64,000 bases of DNA from Nocardia vermiculata NBRC 100427 (GCF_001613265.1 NZ_BDCA01000001.1:124001-188000), one strand, 5' to 3'; positions 51,429 through 60,482 are shown, counted from the first letter of the stretch. Notes: generated from the letters alone by a model not told the origin. Numbers and translations: made by a program.

Positions 51429-51515
51429 TCACCCCTCGCGCAGCAGGAATTCGAGGGCCACCCGCTCGAATGCTTCCCTGGCCTCGATCATCACCCAGTG
51501 CCCATCATCGACCAG
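51429..51515 (-). pseudogene. C-terminal remnant of an alpha/beta hydrolase
   Basis: On the minus strand 28 codons read LVDDGHWVMIEAREAFERVA and end LEFLLREG-stop, the last helix of an alpha/beta hydrolase with its catalytic His in DGHW. Nothing upstream continues the fold. It is a short relic between two convergent genes. Confidence 0.6.
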
Positions 51516-51562
51516 TAGGGCGCATACCCGAAGTTTCACCCGAGCGACTGGTACACCTCGGC

Positions 51563-52618
51563 TCAGCTCGAGACCACGAATTCACCGCCGGCAGCCAATG
51601 CCAGTTCCGGGCCGAAGAGCCTGGCCGGGGTGAACGCGCCGGGACGGCCCTCCCCCGCGGCCAGCCGACGACCGACCTCGGCGAGAGCGCCGACCGTGAA
51701 GGTCATGGCCTCGCCGGTGCGCAACCAGCCCTCACGCACGCGACCGGACGGCCATTCGACGCGGGCGCGACCCCACGACGACTCCCGTGGACGCTCCTTG
51801 GCCGTGGTGGTCGTGACGGCGGCCAGGCGGCGGGTGGCGAAGGCGGTGAGGCCGGGCAGGCGCAGTGTGGCACCGATCATCGGCATCGCCGCTCGCGCAA
51901 CAGGGTTGGCGGGAACCAGAGCCGAGCCGGCGACGACCGATGTGGCGCCACTCGCCTGCCACGCGGCGAAGAGTTCGCCGCTGCCCAGGGAGGCCGTGGT
52001 GATCACGTCGCCGCCGGGGGTGGTCAACTGTTCGGCGGCGCCGGCTGCCCGGGTTCGCGTGATCCGTCCCTGCCGTACTTGGCGTCCGCCCTCACGCAAA
52101 CCTTGAACAATGGTGGCGGCCAGGGCTTCTCCGAGAGCGCCGGACTCGATCGCGACCGAGGCGATGGCATCGACGCGCACGCGTGCGGGCTTCTCCTCCC
52201 CCTCGAGCAGATGCCACAGGATGCCTTCGGTGGCGAGCACACCGAAGCCCGCGCCGGAGACCAGCGTGCGGCCGGTCGCCACCGCGTCCCGGTCCATCGC
52301 GTGCAGTGACTCGAACGAGCCCAGTTCGTTGGACACGTCGACGTAGTGCGTTCCCGGCGGGCAGGCTCGGACGACCTGCGGCGCCGTGACCGCGAACGGA
52401 CCCACGGTATTGATCACGACGGCCGGCGCCTCGTCGGCCAGCCGCGCACACACCTCGTCGAGCGAGCCGGTCACGGCCCGGGCGTCCGGGCTCAGCCGGG
52501 CCAACCGCTCCCGGTCCCGGCCGGTCACCACCACGTCGACACCTTCGCCCTGCAAGCGCTCGACAACTTCCCGGCCGACCCGTCCGGTCGCGCCGAGTAC
52601 CCAGATCTCACCTGTCAT
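51563..52618 (-). CDS. Saccharopine dehydrogenase-like NAD(P)-binding protein
   Basis: The 351-residue product starts at ATG 52618 with GGAGG 5 nt upstream. The N-terminal Rossmann loop IWVLGATGRVGREVVERL and VVINTVGPFAVTAPQVVRAC, then GTHYVDVSNE, are the marks of the saccharopine dehydrogenase/trans-acting enoyl reductase family. A large C-terminal domain follows. The substrate is unknown. It is divergent from a TetR gene, with operator dyads covering both promoters. Confidence 0.85.
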   Translation of the reverse strand: MTGEIWVLGATGRVGREVVERLQGEGVDVVVTGRDRERLARLSPDARAVTGSLDEVCARLADEAPAVVINTVGPFAVTAPQVVRACPPGTHYVDVSNELGSFESLHAMDRDAVATGRTLVSGAGFGVLATEGILWHLLEGEEKPARVRVDAIASVAIESGALGEALAATIVQGLREGGRQVRQGRITRTRAAGAAEQLTTPGGDVITTASLGSGELFAAWQASGATSVVAGSALVPANPVARAAMPMIGATLRLPGLTAFATRRLAAVTTTTAKERPRESSWGRARVEWPSGRVREGWLRTGEAMTFTVGALAEVGRRLAAGEGRPGAFTPARLFGPELALAAGGEFVVSS

Positions 52619-52634
52619 GTTTGCCTCCATAGCG

Positions 52635-52682
52635 ATGGCACGTCATGTCATCACTATGGCACACCATGACACGTCGTGTCAT
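52635..52682. promoter_or_regulatory. Tandem TetR operators
   Basis: ATGACACG-T-CGTGTCAT (52666-52682) is a perfect 17-bp palindrome; ATGGCACG-T-CATGTCAT (52635-52651) is a second copy with two mismatches. Centres are 31 bp apart. They fill the gap between the divergent dehydrogenase and TetR genes. Confidence 0.8.
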
Positions 52683-52698
52683 CACTAGGATGTGGCGT

Positions 52699-53274
52699 AT
52701 GGGTCGATGGCAACCGGGTACACGCGAACGGCTCGAGCAGGCCGCGCTCGATCTCTTTCTCGAGCACGGCTTCACCGAGACCACCGTCCCGCAGATCACC
52801 GCGCGCGCCGGACTCACGACCCGCACCTTCTTCCGGCACTTCGCCGACAAACGCGAGGTGTTGTTCTCCGGTGAGGAATCGGTGCCCGACCGAGTCGCAC
52901 ACCTCATGGCCGAGGCACCACCGGCACTGCGCCCCATGGAGCTGATCAGCGCATGCCTGGCCCCCGCCGCGGCCCAGATCTTCGAGGGCCGCAGCCTCGA
53001 CTACGTGCGCCGCCGCCGGGCCGTGATCGACGCCGAGCCCGCCCTGCACGAACGCGAGCTACGCAAGTTCGCGCTCCTGGCTCAGTCCCTGGAACGGGGC
53101 TTTCGCGACCGCGGCGTCGACGATCTCACCGCACAGGTAGCCGCCGAGCTCGCGGTCACCACCCTCCGGATTGCAGTGACCCGCTGGCTCGAGCAACACG
53201 GCGACTCCGACCTCCCGAAGGTCATCGACGAAACTCTGACTGCCATAAGACATCTCACAGCCACGCCGACCTGA
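52699..53274 (+). CDS. TetR-family transcription repressor
   Basis: The 191-residue protein starts at ATG 52699 with AGGA 8 nt upstream. The first 60 residues, GRWQPGTRERLEQAALDLFL and VPQITARAGLTTRTFFRHFA, are a TetR DNA-binding domain, with an FxRHF-type recognition helix end. The C-terminal domain resembles the MftR-like subgroup. It likely binds the two dyads upstream and controls the divergent dehydrogenase. Confidence 0.9.
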   Translation: MGRWQPGTRERLEQAALDLFLEHGFTETTVPQITARAGLTTRTFFRHFADKREVLFSGEESVPDRVAHLMAEAPPALRPMELISACLAPAAAQIFEGRSLDYVRRRRAVIDAEPALHERELRKFALLAQSLERGFRDRGVDDLTAQVAAELAVTTLRIAVTRWLEQHGDSDLPKVIDETLTAIRHLTATPT

Positions 53275-53369
53275 CAACCAAGCAGTGCGCTCACACGATC
53301 GAGAGCGACACCGCCCCGCTCGATCAGTCCCCGAAGCGGGCAACCAAACGTCCTGCGGCCTCCCGGGCC

Positions 53370-53726
53370 TCACCACGCGCCGTGGTCGAGCAACCCCAGG
53401 ACGAGGACGGCTACGGCGGTGAGTAGGAAGACGATGCCGCCGACGATGTTGTGGGAGCCGACCCGCAGGTGGGCACCGATCGCACCGATGAAGTAGAGCA
53501 CCAGGCCGCAGGCGGCGAGGGTTCCCACGAGCGGTAGCGCGAGCCCCGCCAGCAGACCCACGGTGCCTGCCGCCAGCAGCAGTCCCAGTACCGGAACATA
53601 CTTTCGCGGAATGCCCTTCATATCGGCCTGAGTCTTGGGGTATTCGTGGCCGATCAGGTAGGTGACGGCGGCGGCGCCGTTGAAGAGCACGCCGAGCGCG
53701 GTGACGACGAGGAAGGCGGTGGACAC
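53370..53726 (-). CDS. DoxX-like small membrane protein
   Basis: The 118-residue protein, from GTG 53726 with GGGAGAG upstream, has four hydrophobic helices and the phrase GVLFNGAAAVTYLIGHEYPK, with VPVLGLLLAAGTVGLLAG, typical of DoxX-like proteins. It is not in an operon with the adjacent genes, which converge on it or read away. Function unknown. Confidence 0.7.
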   Translation of the reverse strand: MSTAFLVVTALGVLFNGAAAVTYLIGHEYPKTQADMKGIPRKYVPVLGLLLAAGTVGLLAGLALPLVGTLAACGLVLYFIGAIGAHLRVGSHNIVGGIVFLLTAVAVLVLGLLDHGAW

Positions 53727-53867
53727 GTTCTCTCCCAACCGTAGCGGGCAACGCTATCGGCTGCCCCGCGACGATCGTAACGCTGGTCGACGCCTCGGAA
53801 TCGGAGTTTCGGCGCCTATCGGGGAGAGATGCCGGCTGCTGATCCAGCCCTACTGGGCCGGGAGCGT

Positions 53868-54944
53868 CTACTGCGTTTCAGGTACCTGGTGCGCTACTTC
53901 CTTGCGCAACGGTGCTCCGGCCTGGTGCAGGTGCCGCAGCGCTTCGCCGTACGACCGGATCAGCCCCGTCTCGTGATACGGCACGCCGATCTCGGCGCAG
54001 TATTCACGCACGATCGGTTGTGCGCGACGCAGATTCGGTGACGGCATGCTCGGGAACAGATGGTGTTCGATCTGATAGTTGAGCCCACCCAGAGCGATGT
54101 CGGTGAGTGCACCGCCGCGCACGTTGCGGGAGGTCAGCACCTGCCGGCGCAGGTAGTCGGGGCGGTCGTCGCCGGTCAGGGTGGGCATACCCTTGTGATT
54201 CGGGGCGAAGATGGAGCCCATGTAGAGACCGAACAGCGCTTGGTGGACGACGAGGAATGCGAAAGCCTTGTCCACGGGCAGGATTACGAACAGCGCGGAC
54301 AGGTAGAGGGCGAAATGTCCGAGGAGAAGTACGCCCTCCAACCCGCGGCGTTTGATCGATCGGTTGCCGAGCGCACGGAGGCCGGCCACATGCAGGTTCA
54401 CACCCTCCAGCAGCAGCAGCGGGAAGAACAGGAAGGCCTGTGCCCTGCCGATCAATCGAGGCAGGCCGCGACTGGCCCGAGCCTGCCGCTGCGACCAGAC
54501 CAGGACGTCGGGCAGCACATCGGGGTCGAGCTCCTCGTGGTTCGGATTGGCGTGATGGCGGGTGTGCTTGTCCTGCCACCAGCCGTAGCCCAGACCGATC
54601 CCGGCGTTGCCGACCGCCCGGCCCGCGATTTCGGCCGGGCGCCGCAACCGGAAGACCTGCCGGTGTGCAACATCGTGCATGACCAGCGCGACCTGAGCGA
54701 ACGTCACAGCCATGACCGCCGCTACCAACAGCGTCCACCACGAGTCGCCGACAAGAAAGAACGCTGCCCACCCGGCCACGAAGGCGATCCCGACCAGGGT
54801 GAGCCGGACGGCATAGTAGACGGGCCGCCGTTCCATGAGTCCCGCGTCGGAGATCCTGCGCAGCAGGCGAGGGTAATCATTGTTGGCGCCGCTGCGCCGC
54901 GATGATCGTGGGGTCGGCGTCGGCGCCACGGCAACTGTCGTCAT
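53868..54944 (-). CDS. Membrane fatty acid desaturase (DesA3/DesA-like)
   Basis: The 358-residue protein has the three His boxes of acyl-lipid/acyl-CoA desaturases: HDVAHRQ (about 90), HTRHHANPNH (about 127) and QIEHHLFP (about 293), with four membrane helices between. It inserts a double bond into membrane acyl chains with di-iron and an electron donor supplied elsewhere. An 11-bp-arm palindrome lies 65 bp upstream, so it is probably regulated by a lipid-responsive repressor. Confidence 0.92.
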   Translation of the reverse strand: MTTVAVAPTPTPRSSRRSGANNDYPRLLRRISDAGLMERRPVYYAVRLTLVGIAFVAGWAAFFLVGDSWWTLLVAAVMAVTFAQVALVMHDVAHRQVFRLRRPAEIAGRAVGNAGIGLGYGWWQDKHTRHHANPNHEELDPDVLPDVLVWSQRQARASRGLPRLIGRAQAFLFFPLLLLEGVNLHVAGLRALGNRSIKRRGLEGVLLLGHFALYLSALFVILPVDKAFAFLVVHQALFGLYMGSIFAPNHKGMPTLTGDDRPDYLRRQVLTSRNVRGGALTDIALGGLNYQIEHHLFPSMPSPNLRRAQPIVREYCAEIGVPYHETGLIRSYGEALRHLHQAGAPLRKEVAHQVPETQ

Positions 54945-55008
54945 ATGTTCTTCCTGAGAGGTGGGACCGAGAGGGTGCCGCCACCCCTTTCCGGTCCGGC
55001 GAAGATCT

Positions 55009-55035
55009 GAAATATGTTCCGGCTGAACATATTTC
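55009..55035. promoter_or_regulatory. Operator-like palindrome upstream of the desaturase
   Basis: GAAATATGTTC (55009-55019) and GAACATATTTC (55025-55035) are perfect arms around CGGCT. No regulator gene adjoins it. The rest of the 316-bp gap from 54945 to 55260 holds no gene that I can support. Confidence 0.75.
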
Positions 55036-55260
55036 GTCGCCGATAACGTGTGGTGGCGATGTCGATAGCCCCAAGCTACCCGACAAAATCTCGTTGCATC
55101 TCATACTCGGGTATGGCATGAGACGAGGATGTGGTGTGCTACGGCGCCCCGGACGGAGCGACATCGATCATCGAGTGCCCACTTCTGTGTGGTCGATGCC
55201 GCCATCCTAGTGGTTGATCCGCACGCGAGGAGACGATCGCGACCATAACAGACACGAATC

Positions 55261-56208
55261 CTAGGCCCGCCGAGATCGCTCGGCGATGAGGTCGCGAACA
55301 GCACCGAAGGCCGGTTTGGGGGTGTAGTCGTCGCGTAGGAGGCCGAAGCGGCCGGCCCAGGCGGCGTCGGTGCGGCCATCTCGTAGGCCGAAGATTTCGT
55401 ACGCGGTGACTCCGGCACCGGAATCGAGAACGGCTCGCGCGACCGTTTCCAGGACCGTGCGCTGGGTCTGTTCGTCCCGATCGATGTCGGTCGGCCATCC
55501 GGTTTCGGTGATATGGATGGGGACGTTTGCGGATATTCCGGATTCTGTTGTGACAGAACGGAACTGCTCGATCAGGAAAGTGACGGAATCGGCGAGCTGG
55601 TGATGCGGGATGCGACGGAAGACGTCGGGGAAGGCGTCCAGACCGATGTAGTCGAGTCTCGCGAGAAGTTCCGCCCCGACCGCGTCGGCCAGTTGCGTCC
55701 AGAATGCCGCATCGGTCATGCCCGCGGCATTCACGCCGATCGCCACCTCGGCACCGAGGCGTTCGCGTTCCTCGAAGGCGGCGGCCAACCCGGCCGCGAC
55801 GGCGTCGAAGCATCCGGGGCTACCACCGTCCTGCGGTGCCGGCATATTCGGTTCCTCGCCGACCTGCACCTTGCCGCCACCCCAGGCGGCGACGTCGCGC
55901 ACGGCTTCGCGAACGAACTCGGCGAAACCATCCGGGTCCGGTTCGGGGCTCTGATAGCAGGCGACCAGATCGATCAGCCGCCCCTCCCCCGCATACAGCT
56001 CCGGACGTCGAGGCGTCCGGGACACACCCGGCGACGGGGTGCAGCCGGTTCCGAAGTGCCGATAGCAGCGCACATAGAACGCGGCGGCATCACCTTGCAG
56101 CTCCCGCAGCGCCGCCAGAGTCGCGTCGGGGTCTTCCGGTGGGCAGTCGAGTGGCCGGAAGTCGACGAGGTCGGCCGCGACGACACCGGGCCAGATACCG
56201 AAAATCAT
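55261..56208 (-). CDS. Glycoside hydrolase-like TIM-barrel protein (clan GH-A type)
   Basis: The 315-residue protein reads like a (beta/alpha)8 hydrolase: KVQVGEEPNMPAP near residue 115, where the acid/base Glu of GH-A enzymes follows strand 4, and VPIHITETGWPTD near 229, with the nucleophile Glu on strand 7. The usual N-E-P is E-E-P here. No signal peptide is present, so it is cytoplasmic or not exported by Sec. The substrate is unknown. The ATG at 56208 lies beside a PadR operator. Confidence 0.7.
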   Translation of the reverse strand: MIFGIWPGVVAADLVDFRPLDCPPEDPDATLAALRELQGDAAAFYVRCYRHFGTGCTPSPGVSRTPRRPELYAGEGRLIDLVACYQSPEPDPDGFAEFVREAVRDVAAWGGGKVQVGEEPNMPAPQDGGSPGCFDAVAAGLAAAFEERERLGAEVAIGVNAAGMTDAAFWTQLADAVGAELLARLDYIGLDAFPDVFRRIPHHQLADSVTFLIEQFRSVTTESGISANVPIHITETGWPTDIDRDEQTQRTVLETVARAVLDSGAGVTAYEIFGLRDGRTDAAWAGRFGLLRDDYTPKPAFGAVRDLIAERSRRA

Positions 56209-56217
56209 GACACCTCC

Positions 56218-56251
56218 ATTAGTCGTATACGGCTAACCGTATACGACTAAT
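56218..56251. promoter_or_regulatory. Perfect 34-bp PadR operator
   Basis: ATTAGTCGTATACGG (56218-56232) and CCGTATACGACTAAT (56237-56251) are exact reverse complements around CTAA. Each arm itself centres on the palindrome GTATAC. It lies between the divergent hydrolase and PadR genes, 9 bp and 16 bp from their starts. Confidence 0.85.
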
Positions 56252-56267
56252 CGGCTAGGCTGCAGCA

Positions 56268-56804
56268 GTGCCCCAGAACGCGCTCGACAATCCGCTGGTC
56301 CTGCCCATTCTCGGCCTCCTGGTCGAGCAGCCGCGCCACCCCTACGCGCTGTTCAGCGAGCTCCGGCGCCGATACGACTACCTGCGCGTTCGTAACGCGA
56401 CCGTCTACACGCTGCTGGATCGCCTGACCGCCGAAGGATGGATCGGTGCCGCCAACGACGAGCGCGGCACCCTCACTCCCACCGAATCCGGCCGCACCGC
56501 ACTCGCCGAACGGGTGCGACACCAACTGCGCGAGGCCGATCCGGCCGGCGGTCCGGCGTTCGTCACCGCACTCGCCTACCTCGGAATTCTGGAACCCGGA
56601 CAAGCCACCGCTGTACTCGCGACGCGAGTGCAGCTGATCGAGCAGACGATCCGCGAGCTCGAGCAGGCGATTCACACTTCCGGGGAACCCGAGATCCACA
56701 TGATCGAGGCGCACTATCTGCTGGCCCGGCTGCGGCACGACCTCGACTGGCTGGAACGGACAGCGCATCGCATCGAGGCCGGAGAACTCGGCTGGTCGCG
56801 CTGA
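56268..56804 (+). CDS. PadR-family transcription regulator
   Basis: The 178-residue protein, from GTG 56268, begins LDNPLVLPILGLLVEQPRHP and YDYLRVRNATVYTLLDRLTA, then a GTLTPTESGRTAL wing, all of PadR type, with a helical C-terminal dimer arm. The start lies 16 bp from the operator. It probably represses itself and the divergent hydrolase gene. Confidence 0.9.
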   Translation: MPQNALDNPLVLPILGLLVEQPRHPYALFSELRRRYDYLRVRNATVYTLLDRLTAEGWIGAANDERGTLTPTESGRTALAERVRHQLREADPAGGPAFVTALAYLGILEPGQATAVLATRVQLIEQTIRELEQAIHTSGEPEIHMIEAHYLLARLRHDLDWLERTAHRIEAGELGWSR

Positions 56805-56888
56805 GACGCCGACCGGCGATACACCGCACGTAGGGTGGACAGCGATGACAAGGTGTGTGGACCCGGCGCGGCCGAGGGACGAGATCCG

Positions 56889-58406
56889 ATGAGCCCGGCG
56901 CCGAGCTTGCTGTGGCGCGACCCGGAGCACAGAACCGTCGCACAGCCCGCTCCGGAGACTGTTTCCGATCTGAATCTGGACCGTGTGTTCGCCGAGGTCG
57001 CGGTGGCGGGCAGCGCTGTCGATCAGCTGCTGCGGGCCCCACTGCTACACAGCGAGGATGTCGACTACCGCCGGCAGGTTTTCACGGATCTGGCGGAACC
57101 GTCCGTGCGAGGGCCGCTCGAGAAATTCTCGCGGTCGATGAGTCTGGTCCGGCGGCACCTGTCCGAGCTGCCGCTCGTGCGCCATCCGGTGGTGCGGCGA
57201 CGGCTCGGCGTGGACATCGTGCACGTGTACTGCCGATCCGTATCGACGCTGCACCGCGGCCTGAGCGAGAGCACACTGCATTCCCCCGCCCTCGAATCGT
57301 GGCGCACCTACCTGAACAGCTATATCAGCGGGGCGGGATTCCAGCAGTTGTGCTCGGGGTGCGAGGAAATCCTCGCCGACCTCGCAGAGATTCGTTATTC
57401 GATGCAGATCGACGAGCATCGCATCGCGGTCGAACCGGCCGCTGAGATCACCGGCTACACCGCCACCATCGAGCGCTTGTTCGCGCCCTTCACCCAGGGA
57501 TGGGCACCTACTGAAAAACAGACCTCCCCGCCGTTCGCGGGCGTGCATCCGGTGGAGGAGCGCGTGCTCGACGAACTCGTACACCTGTTTCCGCGCGCAT
57601 TTCACCGAATGATGGACGGCGCCGAGTTCGACGAATTCATCGATCCGGTTCTCGACCGCCTGGACGGTGAGTTGCAGTTCTATCTGTCGTTCCTCCGGCT
57701 GACCGACCGGTTGTCCGCCCACGGCTCGGTGTTCTGCCTGCCCGAGGTCACCGACTCGTTCGACGGAATTCGCGTCACCGGCGCCTACGACGTGGCACTC
57801 GCGGTCAAGAATTGCGGTGAGACGGACCCGCCGGTCACCAACGATTACCACCTGTCCGGCAGTGAACGCACCATCGTCGTCACCGGACCGAATCAGGGTG
57901 GCAAGAGCACCTTCGCCCGGATGTTCGGACAGGTCACTTATCTTGCGGCCCTGGGTTGTCCGGTTCCGGCGCGCGCTGCGCGGGTGCTGCTCGCCGATAC
58001 GATAGCCACCCATTTCGAGCGGCGGGAACGCTCCGACGACGCTGCCGGCAAACTCGAGGGTGAATTGACCGCGATCGGCGAAACCCTCGCGCACGCCACC
58101 GACCGGACGATCATCATCCTCAACGAGAGTTTCAGTTCGACCGCCACCGCCGATGCGCAGCAGATCGGGGCGCGAGTGCTGCGGAAAATTATGGAACGCA
58201 AAGCTGTCGCGGTGTTCGTGACATTCTTGGACGAACTCTCGGACTTGGACGGTGCCGTGAGCATGGTCGCCGGCGTCGGTGCCGATCCGACGCTCCGCAC
58301 GTTCAAAGTCGAACGGAAGCCGGCAGACGGCCGGGCACATGCGGTCGCGCTGGCGGAACAGTTCGAGCTGTCCTATGACGCGATTGTCGGGCGAGTGACA
58401 CGGTGA
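56889..58406 (+). CDS. MutS-core ATPase, first of tandem pair
   Basis: The 505-residue protein, from ATG 56889, has a helical lever region (to about 310) and a MutS-type ATPase domain: Walker A VTGPNQGGKSTFARMFG (about 333) and TIIILNESFSSTATADAQQ (about 408). The Walker B Asp of MutS (DE) is replaced by Asn (NE). The mismatch-reading N-terminal domains of MutS are absent. Such MutS-related proteins occur in pairs and their role is not settled. It overlaps the second gene by 4 nt (GTGA), so the two probably form a heterodimer. Confidence 0.85.
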   Translation: MSPAPSLLWRDPEHRTVAQPAPETVSDLNLDRVFAEVAVAGSAVDQLLRAPLLHSEDVDYRRQVFTDLAEPSVRGPLEKFSRSMSLVRRHLSELPLVRHPVVRRRLGVDIVHVYCRSVSTLHRGLSESTLHSPALESWRTYLNSYISGAGFQQLCSGCEEILADLAEIRYSMQIDEHRIAVEPAAEITGYTATIERLFAPFTQGWAPTEKQTSPPFAGVHPVEERVLDELVHLFPRAFHRMMDGAEFDEFIDPVLDRLDGELQFYLSFLRLTDRLSAHGSVFCLPEVTDSFDGIRVTGAYDVALAVKNCGETDPPVTNDYHLSGSERTIVVTGPNQGGKSTFARMFGQVTYLAALGCPVPARAARVLLADTIATHFERRERSDDAAGKLEGELTAIGETLAHATDRTIIILNESFSSTATADAQQIGARVLRKIMERKAVAVFVTFLDELSDLDGAVSMVAGVGADPTLRTFKVERKPADGRAHAVALAEQFELSYDAIVGRVTR

Positions 58407-59899
58407 GGGTCGATCTGCTCGGGCCGCAGGGGTGGCAAGCGCCTGCCGCCGAGGTGAACGGGAAGGCCGTCGCCGAGGATCTCGAGCTGTCCGCGATGTA
58501 CGACGTGATGGCGGGCGGTGACCCCTTCGTTCGCACCGTCGTCGCCGACGTGATTCCCCGGTCGGTGCATGATCGGGACGTGCTGCGGTATCGACAGCGG
58601 GTCGTGAACGACGCCTGCGGCAAACCCGCTGCGGTGCGGGAACTCTATGCCATCGCGACCGAGGCCGCCGGTGCCCGCCGCTGGATGGTCGGCCGCGACC
58701 GGGGCGCACGCGGGAAACTGCACCTGTCGCTGGAACCGCTCACCAAATTGATCGGTTTTGTGCGCCGGGCACGCGACACCTACGAACATCATTGCGCGGC
58801 ATTCGATTCGGAGGGATTCGCCGGCTTCGGTCGCCGGCTCGCCGCCACCTTCGGCGACGAGTATCTGGCCGAGGTCGAACATTATCTGGATGCCCTGCGC
58901 TTCGACCACGGTTTCCGGATCGGCGCCCAGCTCGGGTCGGACGCCGGGATCGCGCATCCCGTCCTGCTCGAACCGCTTCCCCCGCCACGCCGCCACCGGA
59001 CGGTATTCGGGCGGCCCAAGCGCAACGCGCTGGAGATCTCCGAATCCGACGAGAGCGCAAAGCAATTCATTTCCCGACTGACCGGTAAGAGTCTCGACCG
59101 GATCGCCGACGTGATCACCCACACCACCGACGTGATCGTAGAATTCTTCCACACCCTGCGTACCGAACTCGCCTTCCTGGTCGGCTGCGCGAACCTGGTG
59201 GACCGCTTACGCAGTGACGGCTACGCGGTGTGTTTCCCCACTCCGCTGCCGCAGGGCAGCGGATCGTCGTTCAGCTTCCGCGAGCTGCGGGACCCGGCGC
59301 TGTGCCTGTCGGGCGCGGCCGGGGTCGCGGGTAATTCGATCGACGGCCGGGACACCTCGCTGACCGTGATCACCGGTGCCAACAGTGGCGGGAAATCGAC
59401 GTTTCTGCGCAGCCTGGGTGCCGCCCAGATCATGATGCAGGCGGGGATGTTCGTGGTCGCGGAATCGTTCGAATCCGATATCAGGGAGGGCGTTTTCACG
59501 CACTTCCGGATCCAGGACGACTCCTCGATGACCTACGGCAGACTCAAAGAGGAGTTGGTGCGGATGCGCGAACTGACCGGGCGGGTCACCCGGTCCTCAC
59601 TGGTGCTGTGGAACGAACCGTTCGCCTCGACCAGCGAGCGCGAGGCCACCGAAATCCTGGCACCCATCACCGAGGCACTGCTCGACTCGGGCGTGAAAGT
59701 CGTTGTGGTGACGCACTTGTACGATTTCGCGTCCGCGCTGGCACACCGGGACCGCGCCACCGATCTGTTCCTGCGCGCCCAGCGACTCCCCGACGGTACG
59801 CGTACCTTCCGGCTGGAACCCGGCACACCCGACCTCACGAGTCACGCCCTGGATATCTACCGGAAGGTCTTCCGGGACGAGCCGCACGGCTCGCCATGA
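58403..59899 (+). CDS. MutS-core ATPase, second of tandem pair
   Basis: The 498-residue protein starts at a GTG overlapping the first gene. The lever region is followed by Walker A ITGANSGGKSTFLRSLGAAQ (about 326), FRIQDDSSMTYGRLKEEL (a MutS-like signature loop) and SLVLWNEPFASTSEREATE (about 400), again with Asn-Glu instead of Asp-Glu. VVVVTHLYDFAS holds the switch His. It lacks mismatch-recognition and clamp domains. The matching deviation in both paralogues suggests a conserved altered ATPase cycle. Confidence 0.85.
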   Translation: MRVDLLGPQGWQAPAAEVNGKAVAEDLELSAMYDVMAGGDPFVRTVVADVIPRSVHDRDVLRYRQRVVNDACGKPAAVRELYAIATEAAGARRWMVGRDRGARGKLHLSLEPLTKLIGFVRRARDTYEHHCAAFDSEGFAGFGRRLAATFGDEYLAEVEHYLDALRFDHGFRIGAQLGSDAGIAHPVLLEPLPPPRRHRTVFGRPKRNALEISESDESAKQFISRLTGKSLDRIADVITHTTDVIVEFFHTLRTELAFLVGCANLVDRLRSDGYAVCFPTPLPQGSGSSFSFRELRDPALCLSGAAGVAGNSIDGRDTSLTVITGANSGGKSTFLRSLGAAQIMMQAGMFVVAESFESDIREGVFTHFRIQDDSSMTYGRLKEELVRMRELTGRVTRSSLVLWNEPFASTSEREATEILAPITEALLDSGVKVVVVTHLYDFASALAHRDRATDLFLRAQRLPDGTRTFRLEPGTPDLTSHALDIYRKVFRDEPHGSP

Positions 59900-59917
59900 G
59901 CACAACCGCCCCGGCGA

Positions 59918-60454
59918 TCAGCGGTCCGCCGGATCCTCCGGCACCACAACGAGACTGATGACATGACGGCTGCGGCCGTCCTCGGCGACGGTCCGAGCCC
60001 GCCGCGCTACGGTCGCCTCGAGTTCTTCGACGAGTTCGGTGAACTCCTCCGGTGTCAGCCACACCGCACCCTGCCGGTACAGCACGCCGTCGTGGGCGGG
60101 ATCGGCGTCGGGATGTGCGAGGTATCGGTCGAAATCGGCCATCAGCGCGCCGGTGAAGACCGTGAACGCCTGCCGGTGCTGATCGGGTGTCATGCTCACA
60201 CGCGCGTCGGTGTCGACCACGGCCTGCTCCTGACGAACCCGATAACTGCGTTCGACCGTGCCGCGCACGGGACGCTCTCGCACCACCTCCAGCACCTCGG
60301 CCCTGGTGAGGGCCGCGACGTGCCGATAGAGCGTGGCCGGAGCGATATCCGGAAGACGTTGCCGCAGTTGAGCAATGGTCAACTCATCGACTCCGAGCAG
60401 AGCCTGCAGCACGCGCAGCCGAACGGGGTGCAGGAGTAGTTCTGCGGTCGCCAT
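59918..60454 (-). CDS. ArsR-like winged-helix regulator
   Basis: The 178-residue protein starts ATAELLLHPVRLRVLQALLG, then TIAQLRQRLPDIAPATLYRH and a wing with VRGTVERSYRV, an ArsR/HTH_20-type DNA-binding domain. The C-terminal helical domain (TPDQHRQAFTVFTGALMADF) is shared with the YdfH-like group of regulators. It is divergent from a CPBP protease gene, with AT-rich dyads between. Confidence 0.85.
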   Translation of the reverse strand: MATAELLLHPVRLRVLQALLGVDELTIAQLRQRLPDIAPATLYRHVAALTRAEVLEVVRERPVRGTVERSYRVRQEQAVVDTDARVSMTPDQHRQAFTVFTGALMADFDRYLAHPDADPAHDGVLYRQGAVWLTPEEFTELVEELEATVARRARTVAEDGRSRHVISLVVVPEDPADR

Positions 60455-60482
60455 GAACTTATGATCTCATGGTCAATAATGT

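Noticed and set aside
51359..52309. 316-codon plus-strand frame opposite the saccharopine-dehydrogenase-like gene
   Set aside because: Gly/Arg-rich antisense frame; the minus strand has a clear Rossmann domain and ribosome site.
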